From: Geomicrobium sp. JCM 19038
GTDB lineage: Bacteria; Bacillota; Bacilli; Bacillales; Marinococcaceae
Length of the DNA: 64,000 bases
Assembly: GCF_000698125.1 (NCBI RefSeq)
Contig: NZ_BAXA01000001.1
Span: forward strand, 124,001 to 188,000
Direction: 5' to 3'
The position numbers and the translations under genes were made by a program. The notes under the pieces were generated by a model, which saw only the letters and a program-made list of their open reading frames with translations, was not told where the DNA came from and did not search any database. Below, in pieces: positions 38,067-46,635 of this stretch. How positions within the stretch are numbered: the first letter of the stretch is position 1; every line of letters starts with the position of its first letter.

Positions 38067-38525
38067 ATGCAGTGGAATAAAGGTACGTTAGGATGGAAGA
38101 TTTTCTTGCCGATTGGTGTTTTAGCAGTTGTTGTAATTGTTTCTGCAATGATTGTTTCCTCTCATTCAGAAGCTCATGTTTACCTAGATGAGGAACAACA
38201 AGAAGATGGTCAAAGCTCAATTTTAGGTATCGAACAAATTTCTTCGAGTAATCCACAGATGGATACGTACAGAGCGTATCGTAATGTTGGGACGTACCAA
38301 GTTGAATATTATGTTGATGTATCTACAGAAGATCATGTAATTGTTGATGCGTATGATCTATCGTTTAGAGTAATTGGTGGGACGTTTAACGGCGTACCGG
38401 AAGTACAGCATAATGATGAACGTGCGACGTTTAATGAGAGTCTAACAGCTAGCGGTGGAATTAGTAGTTATATGATTACTTTATTTGTAGACATTGAAGA
38501 TGATCGTTTAGTCGTGACGTATTAA
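38067..38525 (+). CDS. Hypothetical membrane-anchored extracellular protein
   Basis: 152 residues. A short cytoplasmic head (MQWNKGTLGW) and one membrane segment (IFLPIGVLAVVVIVSAMIV) precede an acidic, beta-rich outer domain ending in MITLFVDIEDDRLVVTY. No family was recognised. ATG 38067 has GAGGTGGT ahead and a good terminator follows, so it is a real transcription unit. It probably lies on the cell surface. Confidence 0.65.
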   Translation: MQWNKGTLGWKIFLPIGVLAVVVIVSAMIVSSHSEAHVYLDEEQQEDGQSSILGIEQISSSNPQMDTYRAYRNVGTYQVEYYVDVSTEDHVIVDAYDLSFRVIGGTFNGVPEVQHNDERATFNESLTASGGISSYMITLFVDIEDDRLVVTY

Positions 38526-38546
38526 AGAAGTGTTTGTGATCTTATT

Positions 38547-38583
38547 AAAGTTACGACGTTTAGTAAACGTCGTAGCTTTTTTT
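38547..38583 (+). terminator. Terminator after the hypothetical gene
   Basis: The arms ACGACGTTTA and TAAACGTCGT pair directly and are followed by seven T. Confidence 0.88.
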
Positions 38584-38739
38584 GATCGAAATTATGTGAA
38601 GTTGCCATTCACGACCGATCTCTTCCGAACCTGCAATCTTGCTTTGGTATTCAAAACGTAGCAGTCTTAAAACAAATGACAAGTCTTCGTTTTTCTGTGC
38701 ATACACATGTACGACCTAAACAAAAAGGAGCCCATAATT

Positions 38740-39231
38740 ATGATTGCTGCGTTTATGGTTGCTGTTGCCTTTGGGGCAATGCTCGTACATCAACGTGTCA
38801 CGGATGTCGAAAAATGGATGCTATTAATCGTCCTCTTGTTTGGAGGTTGTGGTTATTTAGGGTTAGTACTTGCGAACTCTTACTTTGCGTTTTTGTCGCC
38901 ATCTTGGTTAAGCGGATTTTGGTCAACGTGTACGATCATCTTTATCACTGCAGCTGTCGTTGGTTATCATCCGTATTACGGTTTTTTTGGACGGAAAGAT
39001 GTACGGATTTGGGCGAGTATGCTCGGGTTATTTTTCTTAACAGGGGCGCTTGTGAACGTCTGGTTCTCGCAAATCCTCACGTTTATTTTACTTCTTATTA
39101 TATTTGTCATTGGATTGTTTGCAGGATTTTATTTACAAAATCTACTCTCCTTACAATGGTCGCGTTTTCGGTATTTACCTTTTGTTCCTCTCGTATTTCT
39201 AGTTTTCGCGACCGCGGGAAAGTTGCTATAA
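38740..39231 (+). CDS. Hypothetical polytopic membrane protein
   Basis: About 163 residues with five predicted membrane segments, no recognised domain and few charges. The start ATG 38740 has AAAAAGGAG nine bases ahead; the frame also reaches 38707 without a site. It ends eight bases before yqgQ and its stop codon lies inside a TATAAT, so the downstream genes may have their own promoter. Confidence 0.65.
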   Translation: MIAAFMVAVAFGAMLVHQRVTDVEKWMLLIVLLFGGCGYLGLVLANSYFAFLSPSWLSGFWSTCTIIFITAAVVGYHPYYGFFGRKDVRIWASMLGLFFLTGALVNVWFSQILTFILLLIIFVIGLFAGFYLQNLLSLQWSRFRYLPFVPLVFLVFATAGKLL

Positions 39232-39241
39232 TGTAGCTATG
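39227..39241 (+). promoter_or_regulatory. Extended -10 box directly before yqgQ
   Basis: TGCTATAAT (TATAAT at 39227-39232) lies six bases before ATG 39239 and has the extended TGn form. No ribosome site separates them. Transcription from it would start at or next to the ATG. The -35 is poor. Confidence 0.4.
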
Positions 39242-39478
39242 GAAGATTTTAAAAATGTGTATGATATACGTCAATTCTTAATGAAATACAACAGTGTCAT
39301 TTATACGAGAGATCCAATTACCGATCTATACTTAATGGAGGAAGAACTACGAGCGCTCTACGATGTCAAACTGATTGACCCAAAGCGCTACATGCATGGC
39401 AAGTTATTGCTCGGTCGTGAAGCAGAGCGCCTTCAAGCCGAACACAACAAAAAAACAAACGACATGGAGGAGTTATGA
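39239..39478 (+). CDS. yqgQ: YqgQ family protein (DUF910)
   Basis: A 79-residue protein of unknown function. The conserved core YDIRQFLMKYNSVIYTRDPITDLYLMEEELRAL is the DUF910 signature. It overlaps glcK by four bases (ATGA), as in B. subtilis, where the same pair is found. No Shine-Dalgarno sequence precedes ATG 39239. Translation may start by coupling to the gene upstream or on a leaderless message. Confidence 0.85.
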   Translation: MEDFKNVYDIRQFLMKYNSVIYTRDPITDLYLMEEELRALYDVKLIDPKRYMHGKLLLGREAERLQAEHNKKTNDMEEL

Positions 39479-40433
39479 ACGTCGTAATTGGGGTGGATAT
39501 TGGCGCGAGTACCATAAAGTTAGGCGCATTTACGACCTTGGGTCAATTGCAATACAAATGGTCGATCAAACAAATGTTGCATATAACGGTGAGTCAATTG
39601 CAAGTGATATTGCAACGAGTATAAAAAGTCAAATGCGCACGAGCGACAAGCTTTTAAGCATTGGTGTCGGTGTTCCAGGTTTTGTTCCTGCAAAAAGTGG
39701 CGTTGTTCACGGTGCAGTAAACGTTGGTTGGAAAGAGTACAACCTCAAGGCAAGGATTGAGCGACTGCTGGATGTTTCGGTCTTTGTGAACAACGATGCG
39801 AACCTAGCAGCGCTCGGGGAATATTGGCAAGGAGCAGGCCAACAAAGTGAAACACTCTTACTCGTAACGCTCGGTACTGGTGTTGGTGGTGGCATTATTC
39901 ATCGTGGAGAAATAATAAATGGCCCAAATGGTACAGGTGGAGAGATTGGACATGTTACAATAGAGCCAGGAGGTAGACTTTGCGCGTGTAATCGACGTGG
40001 CTGTCTAGAAGAATACATAGGAACAAAAGGATTTGCGAATACGTTGCATGACAAATTAAGTGAAAAACGTAACGTTACAACCGAGCTTGAGTGGGATGAC
40101 TCTGTCGAGTCCATTGTAAAAGCTGCAAAATCTGGTGATCACGTCGCACTTAAGATTATTGAAGAGTGTACGTATTATTTAGCCCTTGCTCTTGCAAACG
40201 CTGTCACGCTGATCAATCCGAACAAAGTACTGATTGGTGGAGGGATTTCAGCTGCTCGCGATTCGCTCTTTCAGCCACTTCATAAGCACTTTTCTCGTTT
40301 TGCACTGCTTGAAACAGACCCTAAGACGTTAATTGTGCCTGCAAAACTGGGTAATGAAGCCGGGATTTACGGTGCAGCAAAGCTGGCACTAGATCGTCAC
40401 AGCGTAGAGACTAATCATCTGAGAGGAGAATGA
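39475..40433 (+). CDS. glcK: Glucokinase, ROK family (one frame break)
   Basis: Phosphorylates glucose with ATP. ATG 39475 has GGAGGAG ahead and reads MNVVIGVDIGASTIKLGAF, the phosphate-binding segment. The frame breaks near 39570; adding one A joins WSIKT to NVAYNGESIASDIA. The rest holds VNNDANLAALGE (catalytic Asp), LGTGVGGGII, and the zinc motif CACNRRGCLEEY. Here the usual third-position Gly of CxCGxxGC is Asn. The corrected product has 319 residues (B. subtilis GlcK 321). rocF begins five bases after its stop. Confidence 0.92.
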
Positions 40434-40438
40434 ATCAA

Positions 40439-41331
40439 ATGAATAAAGCGATATCAATTGTAGGCGTACCGATGGACCTAGGACAAAGTCGAAGAGGAGT
40501 GGACATGGTCCAAGCGCAATTCGGTATGCAGGCGCAGTCGAACGAATTGAGAATTTATCGTACTCGATTGAAGACCGTGGAGATATTTTGATTGAACGTC
40601 CTACTGAGAAAGAAGCAACTCCTTCCAATTTAAAGCATTTAAATACTGTTGTTAATGCAAGTCATGTATTAAGACGTACAGTTTCTGAAATTGTAGAAAA
40701 TGGCAAATTTCCACTCGTTTTTGGCGGAGATCATAGCATCGCGATCGGATCACTCGCAGGAATTACGCCACATTATGAACAACTCGGCGTTATATGGTAT
40801 GATGCTCACGGAGACCTTAACACTGAAGAAACATCCCCATCAGGGAATATCCACGGCATGCCACTTTCGGTAGCGCTCGGTCGGGGAAACAAGCAGTTAA
40901 CTGAACTTTTTCAAGATCATCCTTTAAAAGAAGAAAACATCGTATTAATTGGTGTTCGTGCATTAGACGAAGCTGAGAAAGAATTTATTAGAACGTCTAA
41001 TATTACCGTTTTTACGATGCATGAAGTGGATCGCCTCGGAATGACTGAGGTGATGTCACGTGCGCTTAAACATCTTGAACATTGTGATGGCATCCACCTA
41101 AGCTTAGATTTAGATGGCCTAGATCCACTTGATGCTCCTGGGGTAGGGACGCCTGTTGTAGGCGGACTTTCTTATCGCGAAAGTCATCTTGCGATGGAAA
41201 TGTTGCACGAGTCAAAACGCATCACGTCTTGTGAATTTGTTGAAGTAAATCCGATACTTGATGAGAAGAATAAAACAGCAGAAGCTGCCGTTGCTCTGAT
41301 GGGTTCATTATTTGGTGAGAAGTTAAAATAA
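40439..41331 (+). CDS. rocF: Arginase (one frame break)
   Basis: Hydrolyses arginine to ornithine and urea. ATG 40439 (GGAG nine bases ahead) reads AISIVGVPMDLGQSRRGVDM and then loses the frame near 40507. One added G gives GPSAIRYAGAVERIENL, the normal continuation. Manganese ligands are in GGDHSIAIG, DAHGDLN and SLDLDGLDP. The corrected length is 297 residues (B. subtilis RocF 296). It lies five bases after glcK with no room for a separate promoter, an unusual arrangement for rocF. aspA follows. Confidence 0.93.
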
Positions 41332-41351
41332 CTGGAGGGGACAATTGTCTC

Positions 41352-42770
41352 ATGGAAGCAAAAGAATACCGCATTGAACGAGATTTTTTAGGGGAAAAAC
41401 ACGTTCCGGTTGATGCTTATTACGGCATTCAAACGGTACGAGCTATGGAGAACTTTCCAATTACTGGCTATCCGCCACATCCTGCACTAATTCAAGCTTT
41501 TGGTTACGTGAAGAAAGCTGCAGCAATGGCGAACCGTGACGTTGGAAACCTGAACGAGTCACTTGCAAGTGCAATTATCCGCGCATCAGAAGAAGTCATT
41601 GAAGGACAACATAACGGTGAATTTGTCGTTGATGCTATTCAAGGTGGTGCAGGAACTTCATTTAACATGAACGCAAATGAAGTGATTGCCAATCGAGCAA
41701 TTGAAATTTTAGGATACGAGAAAGGCGATTACATGAGGTTGAGTCCAAACACGCACGTGAACATGGCTCAATCGACGAATGACGCGTTTCCAACGGCAAT
41801 CCATATTTCAGCTCTAAAGCTTTCCAAAGGCTTGCAAAACGCGTTAGATGCGGTCATTGATACATTAGAGAAAAAAGAAGCAGCATTTGATGATGTCATT
41901 AAAATGGGACGTACACATCTGCAAGATGCTGTGCCAATTCGTCTCGGTCAAGAGATGGGTGCATATCGTCGTATGTTAGAGCGCGATCGTGGACGGGTTC
42001 GTCGTGCACTTGATAACTTGTATGAAATTAACATGGGAGCTACAGCCGTTGGGACAGGCTTAAATGCTCAGCCAGAGTACATTAAAACAGTTTCTGAGTA
42101 TTTAGCGCAACTGACGGGTCTTCCACTCGTAAGTGCGAAGCATCTCGTTGATGCAACGCAGAATACAGACGCTTACACAGAGCTATCTGGCTCGTTGAAA
42201 GTCCTTGCCATTAACCTTTCAAAAATGGCAAATGACTTGCGTTTAATGAGTTCTGGACCGAAGACAGGCATTAATGAAATTAACTTGCCTGCACGTCAAC
42301 CAGGCTCTTCAATCATGCCAGGTAAAGTGAATCCGGTCATGTGTGAAGTTGTGAACCAAATTTCGTTCCAAGTCATCGGAAACGACCAGACAATCTCGCT
42401 TGCATCCGAAGCAGGGCAACTTGAATTAAACGTAATGGAACCAGTGCTCGTATTTAACTTGTTGCAATCTTTATCCATTCTTGATAATGGATTAACCGTC
42501 TTCCGAAAGTATGCACTTGAAGGCATGACTGCAAATGTGGAACATAGTAAAGAACAAGTTCATCGTAGTGTCGGTATTGTAACGGCAATTAACCCTCACG
42601 TCGGTTATGAAGTCGCTTCGAGAGTCGCAAAAGAAGCACTTTCAACCGGACGTTCAGTGAAAGAGATTTGCCTTGAGCGTGGCATTCTTTCTGAAGAAGA
42701 ACTCGATGAAATTCTAGATGCACAAGAAATGACAAACCCAGGTATTGCTGGGAAACGTTTCATGGAATAA
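41352..42770 (+). CDS. aspA: Aspartate ammonia-lyase
   Basis: Converts aspartate to fumarate and ammonia (fumarase/aspartase superfamily). It has 472 residues. Signatures are MAQSTNDAFPTAIH, the region GRTHLQDAVPIRLGQE, and the catalytic flexible loop GSSIMPGKVNPVMCE, whose serine acts as base. Aspartase is preferred over fumarase by the TSFNMNANEVIANRA and loop sequences. ATG 41352 has GGAGGGG about 11 bases ahead. It follows arginase by 20 bases, so nitrogen-releasing catabolic enzymes may be co-expressed. Confidence 0.93.
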   Translation: MEAKEYRIERDFLGEKHVPVDAYYGIQTVRAMENFPITGYPPHPALIQAFGYVKKAAAMANRDVGNLNESLASAIIRASEEVIEGQHNGEFVVDAIQGGAGTSFNMNANEVIANRAIEILGYEKGDYMRLSPNTHVNMAQSTNDAFPTAIHISALKLSKGLQNALDAVIDTLEKKEAAFDDVIKMGRTHLQDAVPIRLGQEMGAYRRMLERDRGRVRRALDNLYEINMGATAVGTGLNAQPEYIKTVSEYLAQLTGLPLVSAKHLVDATQNTDAYTELSGSLKVLAINLSKMANDLRLMSSGPKTGINEINLPARQPGSSIMPGKVNPVMCEVVNQISFQVIGNDQTISLASEAGQLELNVMEPVLVFNLLQSLSILDNGLTVFRKYALEGMTANVEHSKEQVHRSVGIVTAINPHVGYEVASRVAKEALSTGRSVKEICLERGILSEEELDEILDAQEMTNPGIAGKRFME

Positions 42771-42778
42771 TACATGAC

Positions 42779-42819
42779 AGAGCTGTCTCGTAAATTACTT
42801 ACGGGTCAGCTCTTTTTTT
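42779..42819 (+). terminator. Terminator of glcK-rocF-aspA
   Basis: The arms AGAGCTG and CAGCTCT, extended by CTCGTAA/TTACGGG, lead into seven T. Confidence 0.88.
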
Positions 42820-42934
42820 AGTTATTTTATGTCGGTGGTACTGTATGTTTAGAAAAGTAGGAATTCCCCATCGAGAAATTCTCCAACAATCCCTATACTA
42901 AGAGTTCATTATAGTTTATTAAGGTGGTGAAGAA

Positions 42935-45220
42935 GTGAAGCAATTAAAACGATTCGTCTCGTTCGTTTTTCTAATTATACTTGTTCCAGAACTAGCTAAT
43001 GCAGAAGATTCAAACGATCGAGTAACTAATCTCGCTCTTGAGATGGTTGGAGAAAATCAACAAGAGTTTTTAACGTCTGAGTTTGTCCAGTATGTGTACG
43101 AAGAAGCGAACGGTATTCATCTACCAAGATTCGCAAGAGAACAACAACAAATGGGACAAGCCATCGAGCGACGTGACTTACAGTCTGGAGATATCGTATT
43201 TTTCCAAGGCTCTTCTTTGATGTCTGGGATTTACATTAACGATGGACGCTTTGTTATTGTCACGAGTGAAGGCATTTCAGAGCGCAATTTTAATCAGAGC
43301 GATTATTGGTCAGACGCCTATCATGGCGCGGTGAGATTTAGTCAAGACGAGGAGATTGATCCTGCTGCGGAACTGGCTTTAGAAAACGTTGGTGAAAACG
43401 ATCAAAGCTTCATTACCTCAGAGTTTGTTCAGTTTATTTATGAAGAAGCGAGAGGGATTTCGTTGCCTCGCGCAGCAAGTGATCAATGGATTGAAGGCCG
43501 TGACGTTAACCAATTACAATCGGGAGATGTCGTGTTTTTTCAAGGTAGCTTCTTAATGTCTGGCATCTATATTGGCAATGGACAGTTTGTAATCGTAACG
43601 ACTGAAGGTATTGTCCAACGAAACATGGAGACGAGTAGTTATTATCAAGATCGATACGTGGGGGCTAAACGATATGATGGTGATTCATCCACACCTACGG
43701 ATCATGACATTGTGCAGTTGGCACGTGAACTCATAGGTACACCGTATAATCGCTCTGGATCAAGTCCAGAGGAAGGATTTAATTCAGGTTCATTTGTGTA
43801 TTACGTGTATAAAGAAATAACCGGAAGTTGGCTTTCAAAGCGAACTCCAGCCTTGTACGAAGCTGGTATAGAAGTTGAACGGGAAAAATTACAATCAGGG
43901 GACCTCGTCTTTTTCGAAAATGATGATGGGGAGTTGATCGCGGGAATCTATTCAGAAGACGATCAATTTGTCATTGCAACGTCATCAGGTGTTGAAGAAC
44001 GGCATTTGGATTACAATACGTATTACTCGGATCGTTATGTCGGTGCTGCACGCTATACCGATGATCGTTTGGAAAAATCAAATCCACTGACCTATGAGGA
44101 GCATGAGAACCCGATTGTCAGGGAGGCGATGAACCATATCGGAACGCCTTATTTAATGACCGGTAGTACGTTGGATGCATTTGATTGCTCCTTTTTTGTA
44201 CAAATGGTTTTTAGGGAAGCGATGGATGTTCATTTACCCCGAATCAGTTATAAGCAATGGGAAGTCGGAGAAACGATGCTTCCTGAAAATACGGACATTA
44301 ATGACGTTGAATTAGACGAAGAGTTGCGTCCTGGAGATGTCTTATATTTCTCAGGAACGTGGCAAGAAGACATTTCTCACACTGCCATCTATTTAGGAGA
44401 AGATTACATCATTCACGCAACAGGAGAAGAAGGACAGACAACGATTTCTTATATGAGTGAGTATTGGCGAGATCATTTCACCGGAGCAAAACGGTTTGAT
44501 GATTTGACGATCCAGTACGACAATGAGGCGATTTTTGAGGCTTATCAATTGCTAGGCACGGATTATAAACAAGGTGGTACTGCCCCAGATGATGGTTTTG
44601 ATACAGGAGGGTTTGTACAGTACGTATACAACGAAGCTTATCATTACGAGCTTCCTCGTTTTGGGAGAGAACAGTGGGAAGAAGGAACAGAAGTTTCAAT
44701 CGAAGTAGCTGAACCAGGAGATCTTCTGTTTTTCCAAGGTTCGAGCATTATTCCCGCTCTGTATATCGGAAACAATCAAATGATCGTGACGACCGTTTCA
44801 AACGGTGTAACGGTGATCGATTTGACAACGAGTGAATACTGGCCACCTCGTTTGATCGGTGCAAGAACGTATGATACAGACCGACGTGACCTTGAAGTCG
44901 TTCAAATTGCAAGAAGTTATATTGATGAATCGTTTGTTGATACGTCTGCAGCATTTATTCAACAGCTCTTTCACGAAGCGTCAGGCATTGAATTACCAGA
45001 TAACATCGATGATTTACAACAAACGGGTGAGAGTATCCATGTTGAAGAACTAAATGAAGGCGACCTTCTGTTTTTTGAGAATCCGAATTTAGTTGGAATT
45101 TACACTGGTGATGGTCAATTCATTACGATTGTACAAGATCAAGTATCTGAACAATCATTAGACGGAGAACAGCGATGGATTGATCGATTTGTAGAAGGAA
45201 GAACGATGAATGACGTGTGA
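42935..45220 (+). CDS. Secreted protein with six tandem NlpC/P60-like domains, five catalytically degenerate
   Basis: 761 residues with a signal peptide cleaved near ANA|ED (23/24). Six repeats of about 115-130 residues follow, each with the NlpC/P60 pattern: an F(V/I)Q helix, a central SGD/PGD(L/I/V)(V/L)(F/Y)F strand and an (I/L)Y strand. Domain 4 (about 385-520) keeps C418 in FDCSFF, H482 in ISHTAIY and H494 in IIHATGEE. In the other five, the Cys position is T47, T161, S284, T557 and S671, and the first His is M96, M208, I335, I606 and L719. One hydrolase domain among five pseudo-domains suggests wall binding plus cleavage, or a scaffold. It is a single gene, acidic overall, between aspA and rocD. 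No identical architecture is known to me. Confidence 0.85.
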   Translation: MKQLKRFVSFVFLIILVPELANAEDSNDRVTNLALEMVGENQQEFLTSEFVQYVYEEANGIHLPRFAREQQQMGQAIERRDLQSGDIVFFQGSSLMSGIYINDGRFVIVTSEGISERNFNQSDYWSDAYHGAVRFSQDEEIDPAAELALENVGENDQSFITSEFVQFIYEEARGISLPRAASDQWIEGRDVNQLQSGDVVFFQGSFLMSGIYIGNGQFVIVTTEGIVQRNMETSSYYQDRYVGAKRYDGDSSTPTDHDIVQLARELIGTPYNRSGSSPEEGFNSGSFVYYVYKEITGSWLSKRTPALYEAGIEVEREKLQSGDLVFFENDDGELIAGIYSEDDQFVIATSSGVEERHLDYNTYYSDRYVGAARYTDDRLEKSNPLTYEEHENPIVREAMNHIGTPYLMTGSTLDAFDCSFFVQMVFREAMDVHLPRISYKQWEVGETMLPENTDINDVELDEELRPGDVLYFSGTWQEDISHTAIYLGEDYIIHATGEEGQTTISYMSEYWRDHFTGAKRFDDLTIQYDNEAIFEAYQLLGTDYKQGGTAPDDGFDTGGFVQYVYNEAYHYELPRFGREQWEEGTEVSIEVAEPGDLLFFQGSSIIPALYIGNNQMIVTTVSNGVTVIDLTTSEYWPPRLIGARTYDTDRRDLEVVQIARSYIDESFVDTSAAFIQQLFHEASGIELPDNIDDLQQTGESIHVEELNEGDLLFFENPNLVGIYTGDGQFITIVQDQVSEQSLDGEQRWIDRFVEGRTMNDV

Positions 45221-45252
45221 AACGTTAGCTAATTAAACGTTCTGAATACACT

Positions 45253-45290
45253 AAAACGAGCTCATCGAAGCATTCGATGAGCTCGTTTTA
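45253..45290. terminator. Bidirectional terminator between the NlpC/P60 gene and rocD
   Basis: Perfect 17-base arms (45253-45269 and 45273-45289) around GCA, with A and T ends. Confidence 0.93.
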
Positions 45291-45318
45291 TTAAATTGCC
45301 TGATTACTGTTTGAGAGA

Positions 45319-46512
45319 TTAGCTAGCAAAAACTTCGTTAAGTTTCGCAATCGCAAAATCAAGATCTTCTTTCGATATCGTAAGTGGTGGTGCAAGGCGC
45401 AGTACATTTTCGTGTGTTTCTTTACAGAGCATGCCTTTTTCCATTAAGCTTTCACAATATTTTCTTGCGGGTTCATGCAATTCGATACCGATAAACAACC
45501 CTTTTCCGCGTACTTCTTTAATGGCAGGGTGCTTAATTTTTTTGCACTCATCCATAAAATAATTGCCTAATTTTTCGGCACGTTGAGCAAGATCTTCTTC
45601 AATAATAACGTCCATCGCAGCGATGGATACGGCACATGCAAGCGGATTTCCACCAAACGTTGAGCCGTGCGAACCAGGTTCAAAGAGGTTGAGTACGTCT
45701 TCGTCTCCACAAACCGCAGAAATTGGCATAACTCCACCGCCAAGTGCCTTCCCGAGAATGTAGAGGTCAGGCGTAACATTTTCATGTTCGCAAGCGAACA
45801 TTTTCCCGGTGCGGGCGAGACCGCATTGAATTTCATCAGCAATCATGAGCACATTTTCCTTTGTACATAACTCACGAACGTCTTGCAAAAAGCCAGTCGA
45901 TGGAATGAGAATTCCCGCTTCGCCTTGAACTGGTTCAAACATAAATGCAGCCGTATTTTCTGTGATGGCAGCTTTTAACGCATCGATATCACCGTAGGGA
46001 ATGACTTTAATCCCTGGAAGAAGAGGGCCAAAGTCTTTTTGGTATTCTTCATTTGATGATAATGACACGGCAGCGAGCGTACGGCCATGGAAATTATCTG
46101 TACAAACGATAATTTCAGCTTGGTTGTTGGCAATACCTTTTACACGGTAACCCCATCGACGTGCCGCTTTAATTGCTGTTTCTACGGCTTCTGCTCCAGT
46201 GTTCATCGGTAGAATTTTATTTTTACCTGTAAGGTTCGATAGCTTCTCATAAAATGGGCCAATTTGGTCGTTATGGAAAGCGCGAGAGGATAAGGTTAAT
46301 CGATCGGCTTGTGCTTTTAATGCATCAATAATTTTAGGGTGACGGTGACCTTGGTTGACTGCAGAATAAGCGCTTAGCATATCAAGAAATTCGTTACCAT
46401 CCGCGTCTTTCACCCAAGAGCCAGTTCCTTCAGAGATCACGACAGGAAGTGGGTGATAATTTGGTGCTCCGTAGTGATCGTGTTGTGAAATTAATTTTTT
46501 AGAATTCGACAT
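45319..46512 (-). CDS. rocD: Ornithine aminotransferase
   Basis: A PLP enzyme that moves the delta-amino group of ornithine to 2-oxoglutarate, giving glutamate semialdehyde, the step after arginase. It has 397 residues. Class III aminotransferase signatures are [44 protein letters not shown] and [14 protein letters not shown] (PLP lysine). ATG 46512 follows AAAAGGAG. It is divergent from rocR, and a -24/-12 promoter lies in the 120-base gap between them. Confidence 0.95.
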   Translation of the reverse strand: MSNSKKLISQHDHYGAPNYHPLPVVISEGTGSWVKDADGNEFLDMLSAYSAVNQGHRHPKIIDALKAQADRLTLSSRAFHNDQIGPFYEKLSNLTGKNKILPMNTGAEAVETAIKAARRWGYRVKGIANNQAEIIVCTDNFHGRTLAAVSLSSNEEYQKDFGPLLPGIKVIPYGDIDALKAAITENTAAFMFEPVQGEAGILIPSTGFLQDVRELCTKENVLMIADEIQCGLARTGKMFACEHENVTPDLYILGKALGGGVMPISAVCGDEDVLNLFEPGSHGSTFGGNPLACAVSIAAMDVIIEEDLAQRAEKLGNYFMDECKKIKHPAIKEVRGKGLFIGIELHEPARKYCESLMEKGMLCKETHENVLRLAPPLTISKEDLDFAIAKLNEVFAS

Positions 46513-46543
46513 GTATAGTCACTCCTTTTCTCACCTTTATTCT

Positions 46544-46562
46544 TATGCAATTTTCAAGCCAA
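46544..46562 (-). promoter_or_regulatory. sigma-54 (SigL) promoter of rocD
   Basis: On the minus strand TTGGC (complement of 46558-46562) and TTGCA (complement of 46546-46550) have the strict -24/-12 spacing, with ten bases between GG and GC. It lies about 32 bases ahead of rocD. The adjacent rocR encodes a sigma-54 activator. Confidence 0.8.
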
Positions 46563-46575
46563 CTATAGAAGAGGT

Positions 46576-46604
46576 GTGTCAAAAAATGTTGGATTTGCTA
46601 TAAT
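46576..46604 (+). promoter_or_regulatory. Promoter candidate of rocR
   Basis: GTGTCA (46576-46581), a 17-base spacer and an extended TGC-TATAAT (-10 at 46599-46604). Confidence 0.55.
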
Positions 46605-46635
46605 AAAAGAATCAATTAGGAAAGGGGAACGTCCT

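Noticed and set aside
38676-39236. 186-codon frame overlapping the hypothetical membrane gene
   Set aside because: It is rich in Cys, Arg and Trp in a shifted frame and has no ribosome site; the gene at 38740 has hydrophobic segments and a good site.
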